DNA of 64,000 nucleotides from Streptomonospora nanhaiensis (lineage in GTDB: Bacteria; Actinomycetota; Actinomycetes; Streptosporangiales; Streptosporangiaceae): positions 5,022,001 through 5,086,000 of the forward strand of contig NZ_CP113264.1 in the NCBI RefSeq assembly GCF_026642255.1, read 5' to 3'. Positions within the stretch are counted from its first letter, which is position 1; each line of letters opens with the position of its first letter. A program made the position numbers and the translations under genes. Under the pieces are notes generated by a model, which ran no database searches, was not told the DNA's origin, and worked only from the letters and a program-made list of their open reading frames with translations. Positions 51,429 to 59,300 of the stretch are shown here, in pieces.

Positions 51429-53771
51429 ATGAAGTTCACCGACGGCTTCTGGCAGATGAGGGAGGGCGTGCGCGCCCACTACGCGCGCGAGGTCCGCGAC
51501 GTCCGCGTGGACGGGGACCGCTTCACCCTCTACGCGCCGGTGCGCCCGATCGGCCACCGAGGGGACACGCTCAACACGGCGCTGGTGACGGTGGACTGCT
51601 GGTCCCCGGCCCCCGGCGTGATCGGCGTCCGGACCACCCACCTGGCGGGCTCGGTGCGGCCCACGCCCGAGTTCGACGTCCGGGGCGCACCCGGCGCCGC
51701 CTCGGTCCGGCGCGACGGCTCCACCGTCGAGCTGACCAGCGGGGCGCTCTCGCTGACGGTGGGCACCGACGGCCCGTGGCGGATGGAGTTCAGCGCCGAC
51801 GGCGCCGCGCTGACCGGCGTCGACGCGAAGGGGACCGGCTTCGTCGAGGACGCGGACGGCGCCCACCACATGCTCGGACAGCTCTCCCTGGGGATCCGCG
51901 AGCTCGTGTACGGCATGGGCGAGCGGTTCACCCCGTTCGTGCGCAACGGCCAGACCGTGGACATCTGGCAGGCCGACGGCGGCACGAACAGCGAGCAGGC
52001 CTACAAGAACGTCCCGTTCTACATGACCAACCGCAACTACGGCGTGTTCGTCGCGCACTCCGGACCGGTGTCGTTCGAGGTCGGCTCGGAGTCGGTGGGC
52101 CGCGTGCAGTTCAGCGTCGAGGACCACGCCCTGACGTACTACGTCGTCCACGGGGCGGACCCCAAGGAGGTGCTGGACCGGTACACCGCGCTCACCGGCC
52201 GCCCCGCCCTGCCCCCGCAGTGGTCCTTCGGGCTGTGGCTGTCCACGTCGTTCACCACCTCCTACGACGAGGACACGGTGAACCGGTTCGTCGACGGCAT
52301 GGCGGACCGGGGCGTGCCCCTGAGCGTGTTCCACTTCGACTGCTTCTGGATGCGCGAGTTCCACTGGTGCGACTTCGTCTGGGACCCGGAGGTCTTCCCG
52401 GACCCCGTGGGGATGCTCTCCCGGCTCAAGGCCAAGGGGCTGCGGACCTCGGTCTGGATCAACCCCTACATCGCCCAGCGGTCGGCGCTGTTCGAGGAGG
52501 GCTCCCGACTGGGGCACCTGGTCCGGCGGCCGGACGGAACGGTGTGGCAGTGGGACATGTGGCAGGCCGGGATGGCGCTGGTCGACTTCACGTCCCCGGC
52601 CGCCCGGGAGTGGTACGCCGGCAAGCTCAAGCCCCTGCTGGACATGGGCGTGGACTGCTTCAAGACCGACTTCGGCGAACGGGTGCCGACCGACGTCGTG
52701 TGGTCGGACGGCTCCGACCCGCACGGCATGCACAACTACTACACGCAGTTGTACAACGCAACGGTGTTCGACCTGCTGCTGCGTGAACGGGGCGAGGGCG
52801 AGGCGGTCCTCTTCGCGCGCTCCGCGACGGCGGGCGGCCAGAGCTTCCCCGTGCACTGGGGCGGGGACTGCGCCTCGACGTTCGAGGCCGTCGCGGAGAG
52901 CCTGCGCGGAGGACTGTCGCTGGGGCTGTCGGGCTTCGGCTTCTGGAGCCACGACATCGGCGGCTTCGAGGGCACCCCGGACCCGGGGCTGTTCAAGCGC
53001 TGGCTCGCGTTCGGCCTGCTCTCCTCGCACAGCAGGCTGCACGGCAGCCGCTCCTACCGGGTCCCGTGGGAGTTCGACGAGGAGTCGACCGACGTGGCCC
53101 GCGCGTTCACCCGGCTGAAGTGCGAGCTCATGCCCTACCTGTTCGGGGCCGCCGTCCAGGCCCACCGGCGGGGCACGCCCGTGATGCGCGCGATGGTGCT
53201 GGAGTTCCCCGAGGACCCGACCTGCCACCACCTGGACACGCAGTACATGCTGGGCGGCGACCTGCTCGTCGCCCCCGTGCTGAGCCCCGACGGCTCCGTC
53301 GAGTACTACGTGCCCGAGGGGGTGTGGACCCACCTGCTCACGGGGGAGACCGTGCGGGGCCCGGGGTGGCGCCGCGAGGTGCACGGCTTCGACTCCCTGC
53401 CGCTGCTGGTGCGGCCGGACGCGGTCCTGCCTGTCGGCGCGGTGGACGACCGCCCCGACTACGACTACACGGACGGCCTGACCCTGCGCGTGTACGGGGC
53501 CGGGGCCCCGGCCGCGCCGGCCGCCGGTCCGACCGTCGTGACCGTGCCGGCCGCCGACGGCTCCGACGCCGCCGTCTTCCGGGTCTCGCGCTCGGAGGAC
53601 GTGGTCACCGTGGAGGCCGACCCGGCTCCGGCCCGGGGGTGGAGGGTCCTCCTGGTGGGCGCGCCCGGAGCCGTCCCCGCCGACCGGTCCACCGAGGCCG
53701 CCGACGGGGACGGCGGCACCCTGGCGTCGGCCCCCGCGGGCGCGACGGGCCTGAGCCTGCGCCTGCCCTGA
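51429..53771 (+). CDS. yicI: GH31 alpha-xylosidase, YicI-like
   Basis: The 780-residue glycoside hydrolase closely follows E. coli YicI in length and motifs. FHFDCFWMREFHWCDF (residues 301-316) and SVWINPYIAQRSALFEEGSR are subfamily markers. The catalytic nucleophile is Asp414 in FKTDFGERVP and the acid/base is Asp480 in HWGGDCAST, nearly the same numbering as YicI (416 and 482). The domain order is N-terminal beta-sandwich, TIM barrel and two C-terminal beta domains. No signal peptide is seen, so it acts in the cytosol on imported sugar, releasing alpha-xylose. It is the last gene of the transporter operon. Confidence 0.93.
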   Translation: MKFTDGFWQMREGVRAHYAREVRDVRVDGDRFTLYAPVRPIGHRGDTLNTALVTVDCWSPAPGVIGVRTTHLAGSVRPTPEFDVRGAPGAASVRRDGSTVELTSGALSLTVGTDGPWRMEFSADGAALTGVDAKGTGFVEDADGAHHMLGQLSLGIRELVYGMGERFTPFVRNGQTVDIWQADGGTNSEQAYKNVPFYMTNRNYGVFVAHSGPVSFEVGSESVGRVQFSVEDHALTYYVVHGADPKEVLDRYTALTGRPALPPQWSFGLWLSTSFTTSYDEDTVNRFVDGMADRGVPLSVFHFDCFWMREFHWCDFVWDPEVFPDPVGMLSRLKAKGLRTSVWINPYIAQRSALFEEGSRLGHLVRRPDGTVWQWDMWQAGMALVDFTSPAAREWYAGKLKPLLDMGVDCFKTDFGERVPTDVVWSDGSDPHGMHNYYTQLYNATVFDLLLRERGEGEAVLFARSATAGGQSFPVHWGGDCASTFEAVAESLRGGLSLGLSGFGFWSHDIGGFEGTPDPGLFKRWLAFGLLSSHSRLHGSRSYRVPWEFDEESTDVARAFTRLKCELMPYLFGAAVQAHRRGTPVMRAMVLEFPEDPTCHHLDTQYMLGGDLLVAPVLSPDGSVEYYVPEGVWTHLLTGETVRGPGWRREVHGFDSLPLLVRPDAVLPVGAVDDRPDYDYTDGLTLRVYGAGAPAAPAAGPTVVTVPAADGSDAAVFRVSRSEDVVTVEADPAPARGWRVLLVGAPGAVPADRSTEAADGDGGTLASAPAGATGLSLRLP

Positions 53772-53780
53772 CCGGGGGAC

Positions 53781-53818
53781 GGCCCGGGGAGGACCGGCTC
53801 CGGTCCTCCCCGGGCCGC
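53781..53818 (+). terminator. Perfect 18-base-stem hairpin after yicI
   Basis: The 18-base arms 53781-53798 and 53801-53818 (core GGGGAGGACCGG against CCGGTCCTCCCC) are exactly complementary around a two-base CT spacer. It starts 10 bases after the GH31 stop. This is the longest perfect hairpin noticed in the window. Confidence 0.8.
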
Positions 53819-53878
53819 GGCGCGCGGGGCCTCCCGCGGCGGGCCGGTCGCCCGCCGGACACGCCCTAGAATCGCACG

Positions 53879-54433
53879 GTGCCCCGACGCGACCCCGAGA
53901 TCCCCACACGCGACGCCATCGCCGCCGCCGCGGCCCACCTGTTCGTCGAACAGGGCTACTCCCGGACCTCGGTCCGCGAGATCGCCGCGGCGGCGGAGGT
54001 GGACCCCGCCCTGGTCATCCGCCACTTCGGCACCAAGGAGCGGCTGTTCCTGGAGACCGTCCGGATCGGCTCCGACCGGACGCCCTTCCTGGGCGGGCCG
54101 ATCGAGACGCTCGGGACGCGGTTCGTCGACTACATCCTGACGGTGGACGACCACACGCGCGGCATCTACCTCGCGCTGATCCGGGCCAGCGACGCCAGCA
54201 CCGTGGGGTCGCGCCTGCACGAGGCCCACGAGACGGCGTTCGTGCGTCCGCTGGCCGAACGCCTCTCCGGCCCCGACGCCCTGCTCCGTGCCCGCCTGGC
54301 CGCCGCACTCGTCGGCGGCCTGCTCTACAGCCTCTGGGTCGTCGGCGACGAGGAGCTGGCCGACGCCGACCACGGGGAGATCGTGGCGCGTTACGGCGCC
54401 CTCCTCCAGGAGCTCATCACCCCCGGGGACTGA
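53879..54433 (+). CDS. TetR-family regulator, probable repressor of the facing SDR
   Basis: The 184-residue protein has an N-terminal TetR domain (IAAAAAHLFVEQGYSRTSVR, then EIAAAAEVDPALVIRHFGTK) at about residues 13-55 and a TetR_C helical domain. The GTG at 53879 is the first start of the frame in coding-like sequence, without a clear ribosome binding site, perhaps leaderless. It converges with an SDR gene whose promoter carries a TetR-like inverted repeat. Control of that SDR is a reasonable inference. Confidence 0.88.
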   Translation: MPRRDPEIPTRDAIAAAAAHLFVEQGYSRTSVREIAAAAEVDPALVIRHFGTKERLFLETVRIGSDRTPFLGGPIETLGTRFVDYILTVDDHTRGIYLALIRASDASTVGSRLHEAHETAFVRPLAERLSGPDALLRARLAAALVGGLLYSLWVVGDEELADADHGEIVARYGALLQELITPGD

Positions 54434-54440
54434 ACGCGTC

Positions 54441-54479
54441 CCGGCGCCCGGCCCCCTCCTCGCGGGGACCGGGCGCCGG
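54441..54479. terminator. Bidirectional hairpin between TetR and SDR genes
   Basis: CCGGCGCCCGG (54441-54451) and CCGGGCGCCGG (54469-54479) form a perfect 11-base stem with a 17-base loop between the converging stop codons. Confidence 0.6.
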
Positions 54480-54485
54480 CGTCCG

Positions 54486-55493
54486 TCACTGGACGGACCA
54501 GCCCCCGTCGGAGGCGAGCACGACGCCGTTGACGTTGTCGCTGTCGTCGCTGAGCAGCCAGGTGATCGACGCGGCGAGCTTGTCCGCGTCGGCCACCTGC
54601 GGGATGAGCCGCATGAACTCACCGATGCGGGCCTTGCCGAACTCCGAGCCGAAGGTCGCCTCGATCCCCGTGGCCACGGGTCCCGGGGCCACCGCGTTGA
54701 CCCTGACCCCGTGCGGTCCGTACATGAACGCCGAGCTGCGCGTGATGCCGACGACGGCGTGCTTGGAGGCCGTGTAGGCGATCCCCGCCGCGTTGCCGCG
54801 CAGCGCCGCCTCGGAGGCGACGTTGACGATCGCGCCCCGCCCCGCGGCGAGCATGGCCGGGACCACCGCGCGCGAGAGCTTGAAGGTGCCGTCGACGTTG
54901 ACCGCGAAGACGCGTTCCCAGGTCCGGTCGCTCACCTCGTGCAGGGGCGACATGTCGTCCATGATGCCGGCGACGTTGGCCAGGCCGTCGACGCGCCCGC
55001 CCGCCGCCTCGACGATCCGCGCCACGTCCTCGTCACCGGTGATGTCGGCGGCGACGGGCACGACCGTGTCCTCGGGCGAGGCGTCGACCAGGGACCGGAG
55101 GCGGTCCTGCGCGATGTCCACGGCGATCACCCGGCCGCCCTCGCGCACGATCCGCGCGGCGGTGGCGCGGCCGATCCCCGAGCCCGCTCCGGTGACCACG
55201 ACCGTGCGTCCGGCGAACCGCGCACCGGTCGCGGACGCCTGCGGCTCCTCCTCGACGACGGGGGCGACCCCGCCGTTGGCGCGGAGCACGAGCTCGTCGA
55301 CGAGCTCCTGCGGGAACCGGTCGCCGGCGATCTCGACGAGTTTGGCCAGCGAGAGCTTGCCGACGGGGCGCAGCGCGTCCGCGTCCTGTCCCGACCCCTC
55401 CAGCAGTTCGCGCAGGACCGGCCCTCCCGCGGGGTGCGCGAGCCACTCCTCCACCGTGTTCCCGGCGGTGATGGGCGTACCGTTCGCGGTCAT
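54486..55493 (-). CDS. SDR-family oxidoreductase with an extra N-terminal domain
   Basis: The 335-residue protein has a typical SDR from about residue 95. It shows VVVTGAGSGIGRATAARIVR, the NVAGI motif in ANVAGIMDD, a catalytic Ser in VNVASEAAL and the Tyr-x3-Lys in AYTASKHAVVG. Ahead of it is a roughly 80-residue module (NTVEEWLAHPAGGPVLRELL, then LSLAKLVEIAGDRFPQELVD) that looks helical and is not part of normal SDRs. GGAGGAGAC precedes the ATG at 55493, so the extension is really translated. The substrate is unknown. Confidence 0.88.
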   Translation of the reverse strand: MTANGTPITAGNTVEEWLAHPAGGPVLRELLEGSGQDADALRPVGKLSLAKLVEIAGDRFPQELVDELVLRANGGVAPVVEEEPQASATGARFAGRTVVVTGAGSGIGRATAARIVREGGRVIAVDIAQDRLRSLVDASPEDTVVPVAADITGDEDVARIVEAAGGRVDGLANVAGIMDDMSPLHEVSDRTWERVFAVNVDGTFKLSRAVVPAMLAAGRGAIVNVASEAALRGNAAGIAYTASKHAVVGITRSSAFMYGPHGVRVNAVAPGPVATGIEATFGSEFGKARIGEFMRLIPQVADADKLAASITWLLSDDSDNVNGVVLASDGGWSVQ

Positions 55494-55851
55494 GTCTCCT
55501 CCTCGCCGGCGGGGTGCCGATCCCGCCGCTCGTGTGGGCCGTGCCTTCCACGACCCTGCTGTCAACTTAGTTGACACCCATGCCACCCTAAGCGACGGAA
55601 GGAGCACGCGACCCGGGCGGGGCTGCGACCCTGCTCTCACCAGGGCGGGAGGAGGGCTCGCCCCGCCGAAGGCCCGCCCCCGCCACGGGGCCCGACGACG
55701 ACCGCGCGTGTCCCGCACGGAGGGCCGTGAGGGACACGCGCGGAGCGGGGCGGGTGCGTGAACGGGCGGGAGCGGACGGCCGGGAGGGGCCGGCCCGGGG
55801 ATCCCCCGCACCCTGGACCGCCCGGGACGGACGGCCCCGGGCGCGCACCGG
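55494..55851. other. 358-base upstream region of the SDR gene
   Basis: The first 80 bases hold the SDR promoter region and an inverted repeat (listed separately). The remainder up to the MFS stop is very GC-rich, with no believable gene and no strong hairpin that I could define. Confidence 0.4.
55560..55576. promoter_or_regulatory. Candidate TetR operator upstream of the SDR gene
   Basis: TGTCAAC-TTA-GTTGACA is a perfect 7-base inverted repeat with a 3-base centre, 67 bases before the SDR start. The size and symmetry are typical of TetR-family sites, and a TetR gene lies just beyond the SDR. Confidence 0.6.
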
Positions 55852-57345
55852 TCAGGCGCCCCGGGTGGCCGCGGCGCCGACGGGCTCCGCGGTTCCGGAC
55901 GCGGGCGGGTCTTCCGCCGAGGGCTTCCGGCGCCCGGGCAGGAACGCGGCGATGGCGAAGGCGGTGAGGGCGGCGAGCCCGCCGATGCCCAGGACCAGGG
56001 TGAAGGCGCCCTGCGACGGGAGGTCCTGGCCGCCCACCGGCAGGGTCATGCTGGTCAGGACCATGCCGGTGACGGCGCTGGCCACGGAGGTGCCGATGGA
56101 GCGCATGAGGGTGTTGAGGCTGTTGGCCGCGGCCGTCTCGGACCGCGGCACAGCCGCCATGACCAGCGCGGGCATGGCGCCGTAGGCCAGGCCCACACCG
56201 GCGCCGATGACGGTGGAGGCGATCATGAGCTGCCAGATGCCGGACATGAGCAGCAGGCTCAGGCCGTAGCCGACCGCGACCAGGAGCGCGCCGCACATCA
56301 GGGTCGTCTTCGGGCCCATGGCGCGGGACAGGCGCGCGGAGAGCGGCGCCATCACCATCATGACCAGCCCGTTCGGGGCCATCACCAGCCCCGCGACCAG
56401 GATCGTCTGCCCGAACCCGTACCCGGTGGCCTCGGGCAGCTGGAGCAGCTGCGGAACGACCAGGGACATGGCGAACATGGAGAACCCGAACACCAGGGAG
56501 GCGGTGTTGGTGAGCAGGACCTGGCGGCGCACGCTGGTGCGCAGGTCGACCAGGGGGTGCGGGGCGCGCAGCTCCCACCAGCCCCACACCAGGAGCACCA
56601 CGGCCGCGGCGGCGAGCATCGCCCCGGGAACGCCGCTGCCCCAGCCCCAGTCCGAGCCCTTGGACACGGCCAGCAGGAGCAGGAGCAGTGCCACGGACAG
56701 GCCGACCGATCCGGGCAGGTCGAACCTGCCCCCCGCGCGGACCCCCGAGTCCGGGACGAGCGTGCGCACCAGGACGGCGGCGGCGCCGGCCAGCGCCGCG
56801 GCGACCCAGAACAGCGTGTGCCAGTCCGCGGTCTGGGCGAGGAACGCCGCGGCGGGCAGACCGAGCGCACCGCCCACCCCCAGGGACGCGCTCATCACCG
56901 CGGTCGCCCCGCCCAGGCGTTCGGGGGGCAGCTCGTCGCGCATGATGCTGATGCCCAGCGGGATGACCCCGGCCGCCAGCCCCTGGAGGGCGCGGCCCAC
57001 GACCATCGGCACCAGGCTGTCGGCGAGGGCGCAGAACACCGAGCCGACCACGAGGACCGCCAGGCTGAGGACCAGCATGGGGCGTTTGCCGTACATGTCG
57101 CCCAGGCGGCCCACCGTGGGGGTGGCGACCGCGGCGGCGAGCAGTGTGGCGGTGATCGCCCACGTCGTGTCCCCGGGGGTCGCCCCGAGGAAGCCCGGCA
57201 GCACGGGAACGAGGGGGATGACCAGGGTCTGCATGAGCGAGACGACGATGCCGCTGAAGGCGAGGACGCAGATGACCACGTTCGGCCGGGCGGGAGGGCG
57301 CGCGGGCGTCCGCGCTTCGGATGGGCTGGTGCGGGCATCGGTCAT
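55852..57345 (-). CDS. MFS drug-type exporter (DHA2-like, 14 helices)
   Basis: This is a 497-residue proton-coupled efflux protein. The loop 2-3 motif is GRLGDMYGKRPML, motif C-like glycine patterns occur in ASLGVGGALGLPAAAFLAQ, and about 14 hydrophobic segments span the chain. The ATG at 57345 gives the sequence MTDARTSPSEA; a GTG 27 bases upstream is also possible. The gene is divergent from a TetR regulator, with an operator-like repeat inside its promoter, the classic arrangement of an inducible multidrug pump. Confidence 0.88.
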   Translation of the reverse strand: MTDARTSPSEARTPARPPARPNVVICVLAFSGIVVSLMQTLVIPLVPVLPGFLGATPGDTTWAITATLLAAAVATPTVGRLGDMYGKRPMLVLSLAVLVVGSVFCALADSLVPMVVGRALQGLAAGVIPLGISIMRDELPPERLGGATAVMSASLGVGGALGLPAAAFLAQTADWHTLFWVAAALAGAAAVLVRTLVPDSGVRAGGRFDLPGSVGLSVALLLLLLAVSKGSDWGWGSGVPGAMLAAAAVVLLVWGWWELRAPHPLVDLRTSVRRQVLLTNTASLVFGFSMFAMSLVVPQLLQLPEATGYGFGQTILVAGLVMAPNGLVMMVMAPLSARLSRAMGPKTTLMCGALLVAVGYGLSLLLMSGIWQLMIASTVIGAGVGLAYGAMPALVMAAVPRSETAAANSLNTLMRSIGTSVASAVTGMVLTSMTLPVGGQDLPSQGAFTLVLGIGGLAALTAFAIAAFLPGRRKPSAEDPPASGTAEPVGAAATRGA

Positions 57346-57386
57346 CGAGCAGGAACCCCCGTATTCGGACACGCGAAAGCGCCGAC

Positions 57387-57415
57387 TTTTAAGTCAGGCG
57401 CATGACTTAGACTAA
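57387..57415 (-). promoter_or_regulatory. MFS promoter with a TetR-type operator in its spacer
   Basis: On the minus strand TTAGTC (57415-57410) and TTAAAA (57392-57387) are 17 bases apart. The inverted repeat TAAGTCA-N6-TGACTTA (57390-57409) almost exactly fills that spacer. A bound repressor would exclude RNA polymerase. The divergent TetR gene at 57641 is the likely regulator. Confidence 0.6.
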
Positions 57416-57640
57416 CAGGACGTACCGGGCCGACTCCACGCCCGGCGGGAGTGAGGGAGGCCATATCAGCGAGGAAAACGCCGACGGCTCCGGCGCCCGC
57501 TCCCACCGGGGTCGGGCACGACCCGCACACACGTACGCGTCCGAGGGGCGCGGCCCCGGGAACGGGGGCCGGCCCCGGACCGGGGAACGGGGTCCCGCCC
57601 CGACGACACGGGTGAACCGCCCCGCGCGGAAATCGGTACG

Positions 57641-58339
57641 GTGGTCGGCATGAGCGGCAGGGTGGCGAGGTCGGAGCGGGTGGCGGCGACGCGGGAGACG
57701 ATCCTGTCGGCGGCGGAACGGCTGTTCGCGGAACACGGCATGGCGGGGGTGTCCAACCGCCAGATCGGCCAGGAGGCCGGACAGGGCAACAACACCGCCG
57801 TCACCTACCACTTCGGCTCCAAGGAGGGACTCGTGCGCGCGATCGTGCGCCGCCGCACCGGGCCCGTCGAGGACGTGCGGCGCCGCATGGTGGCACGGGT
57901 CGACGGCTCCTCCGAGGTCAGGGACTGGGTGGCGTGCATGGTCGAGCCCCTGGCCCAGCACCTGGACGACCTGGGCACGCCCTCCTGGTACGGGCGCTTC
58001 AGCGCCCAGGCGCTGGCCGACCCCGCCTTCCGGGGGATCGTCTCCCGGGAGGCCATGGAATCACCCTCGCTGGTGCGCACCGGGGAGGAACTGCGCAGGT
58101 GCCTGCCCGACCTGCCCGCGCCCGTGCGCCGCGAACGCCAGGACATGGCCCGCCACCTCATCGTGCACACCTTCGCCGAGCACGAGCGGGCCCTCGCCGG
58201 GGGCGAGCCCACCCCCAGGGGCTCCTGGCACGAGGCCGCCACCGGCCTGACCGACGCGCTCACCGGCCTGTGGCTGGCCCCCGTCACCGCCCCCTCCGCC
58301 CGTCCGGAGCCGAGCGCCACGGGCGACCGCGCCCGCTGA
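57641..58339 (+). CDS. TetR-family regulator of the MFS exporter
   Basis: The 232-residue protein has a TetR DNA-binding domain (TILSAAERLFAEHGMAGVSN, then RQIGQEAGQGNNTAVTYHFG) at about residues 20-62 and a C-terminal ligand domain. The start is either the GTG at 57641 or the ATG at 57650; both lie just before the conserved part. It is divergent from the MFS gene across about 295 bases, whose other part (57416-57640) shows no further feature. Confidence 0.88.
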   Translation: MVGMSGRVARSERVAATRETILSAAERLFAEHGMAGVSNRQIGQEAGQGNNTAVTYHFGSKEGLVRAIVRRRTGPVEDVRRRMVARVDGSSEVRDWVACMVEPLAQHLDDLGTPSWYGRFSAQALADPAFRGIVSREAMESPSLVRTGEELRRCLPDLPAPVRRERQDMARHLIVHTFAEHERALAGGEPTPRGSWHEAATGLTDALTGLWLAPVTAPSARPEPSATGDRAR

Positions 58340-58444
58340 CCGCCCGGGGTCCCTGGCGGCTGCCGCCCGAGGGGACGCTGTTACCCGGGCTCTGCGCGGC
58401 GTCACGCACGTCCGCACACGCCCTCTCCCCCGGGGACGCAGAAA
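58340..58444. other. Gap between the TetR gene and the tRNA-Pro remnant
   Basis: No gene or clear signal was found. This sequence is the chromosomal flank of the small island that lies between the tRNA-Pro remnant and the intact tRNA-Pro gene. Confidence 0.4.
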
Positions 58445-58562
58445 GGGTCCACCCCCAGGCGGACCCTTCACCGACCTGCTAGTTCTCTGTCGGCACGGCG
58501 GGATGTGAACCCACGACCCCCTTGCCCCCGTCAAGCCGAACCAAGCCGCAGGGGGCCGGGGA
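58445..58562 (-). pseudogene. Decayed tRNA-Pro copy with its terminator, candidate attachment-site remnant
   Basis: The stretch 58491-58535 matches the anticodon-arm-to-3'-end part of the intact tRNA-Pro at 61443-61515, including the T-arm GTGGGTTCACATCCC (intact: GTGGGTTCAAATCCC). The 5' half is degenerate, and the 3' acceptor reads CGTGCCG instead of CGTCCCG. Even the flank is duplicated: ACAGAGAACTAGC against ACAGAGAAGTAGC. The terminator hairpin GGGTCC-N10-GGACCC (58445-58466) corresponds to the one after the intact gene. It cannot fold as a working tRNA. It may mark an old integration end or a decayed tandem tRNA. Confidence 0.65.
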
Positions 58563-58633
58563 CAGTCGCTCAGCAACAGGAAGAACCTGGCCAGGACGCA
58601 GGGTCCGGGCCACCAGACGGCGGGAACAGTCAT
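58529..58633 (-). pseudogene. Possible stub of an ABC permease gene
   Basis: Directly after the ABC ATPase stop, an ATG at 58633 opens a frame with a hydrophobic start (MTVPAVWWPGPCVLARFFLL). After about 35 codons it runs into the tRNA-like remnant. ABC ATPases of this type are normally followed by a membrane subunit gene, so this could be its first helix, cut off at the junction. The ribosome binding site is weak and the evidence is thin. Confidence 0.3.
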
Positions 58634-58664
58634 GGAGGGGCACCGTCAGCCCCACCAGGACCGC

Positions 58665-59300
58665 TCAGATTCCGGGTGGCCCGCCCACCCTCTGGGGTGT
58701 GCGGTCACGCGTGCGTGCGGCGAATGCCCCCAGGGCGACCACTCCGAACACCGCCCGGTCGACGTCGTGGGCCAGGTGGGAGATGACCACGATGGCGCGC
58801 CCTTGGGCCTGCAGTTCCGCAGAAATCTCCCAGAACCGCAGGTAGGTCTCCCAGTCGAAGCCCTGGTAGGGCTCATCCAGCAGGAGGACGGCCGGGTCGT
58901 GCATGAGGGACAGGACCAGGTTCAGCTTCTGCCGTGTTCCGCCACTCAGGTGCCGGGCCGGGGTGGCACCGTACTGCTCGAACCCGAGGCGGGCGATGAG
59001 GGCGCGTGCCCGGTCCAGACTGCGCAACCGGTAGGCGACGGCGAAGTAGCGCAGATGCTGATCCACAGTCAGCTCCGGGTTGGTCACCGGGCGCTGGGGG
59101 CAGTAGCCGATTCGGCCCTCGACCCGCACCCGGCCGGAATCGGGCGCGAGTTCACCGGACAGGATCCGCAGCAGGGTGGTCTTGCCCGCTCCGTTCTCGC
59201 CGACGACCCCCACCAGCTCTCCGGGCGCGGCCCGCAGGCTCACTCCGCGCAGGACACGCCTCGTCCCGAAGGCCTTGTGCACGTCCGCCACGTGCAGCAT
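58665..59300 (-). CDS. ABC transporter ATP-binding protein (orphan)
   Basis: The 211-residue ATPase has Walker A GENGAGKTTLL (about residues 34-44), Q-loop YCPQRPVTNPELTVDQHLRY, signature HLSGGTRQKLNLVLSLMHDP, Walker B VLLLDEPYQGFDWE and switch histidine VVISHLAHDV. It resembles exporter-type (ABC-2) ATPases. The start overlaps the stop of the prenyl-synthase fusion gene by one base (TGATG), so the two are coupled and probably act together, perhaps to export or flip a prenyl product. No complete permease gene follows; a truncated stub may be present. Confidence 0.87.
   Translation of the reverse strand: MLHVADVHKAFGTRRVLRGVSLRAAPGELVGVVGENGAGKTTLLRILSGELAPDSGRVRVEGRIGYCPQRPVTNPELTVDQHLRYFAVAYRLRSLDRARALIARLGFEQYGATPARHLSGGTRQKLNLVLSLMHDPAVLLLDEPYQGFDWETYLRFWEISAELQAQGRAIVVISHLAHDVDRAVFGVVALGAFAARTRDRTPQRVGGPPGI

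Noticed and set aside
58491-58562. Second functional tRNA gene
   Set aside because: The 5' half no longer pairs and the acceptor stem is broken, so it is listed as a remnant.
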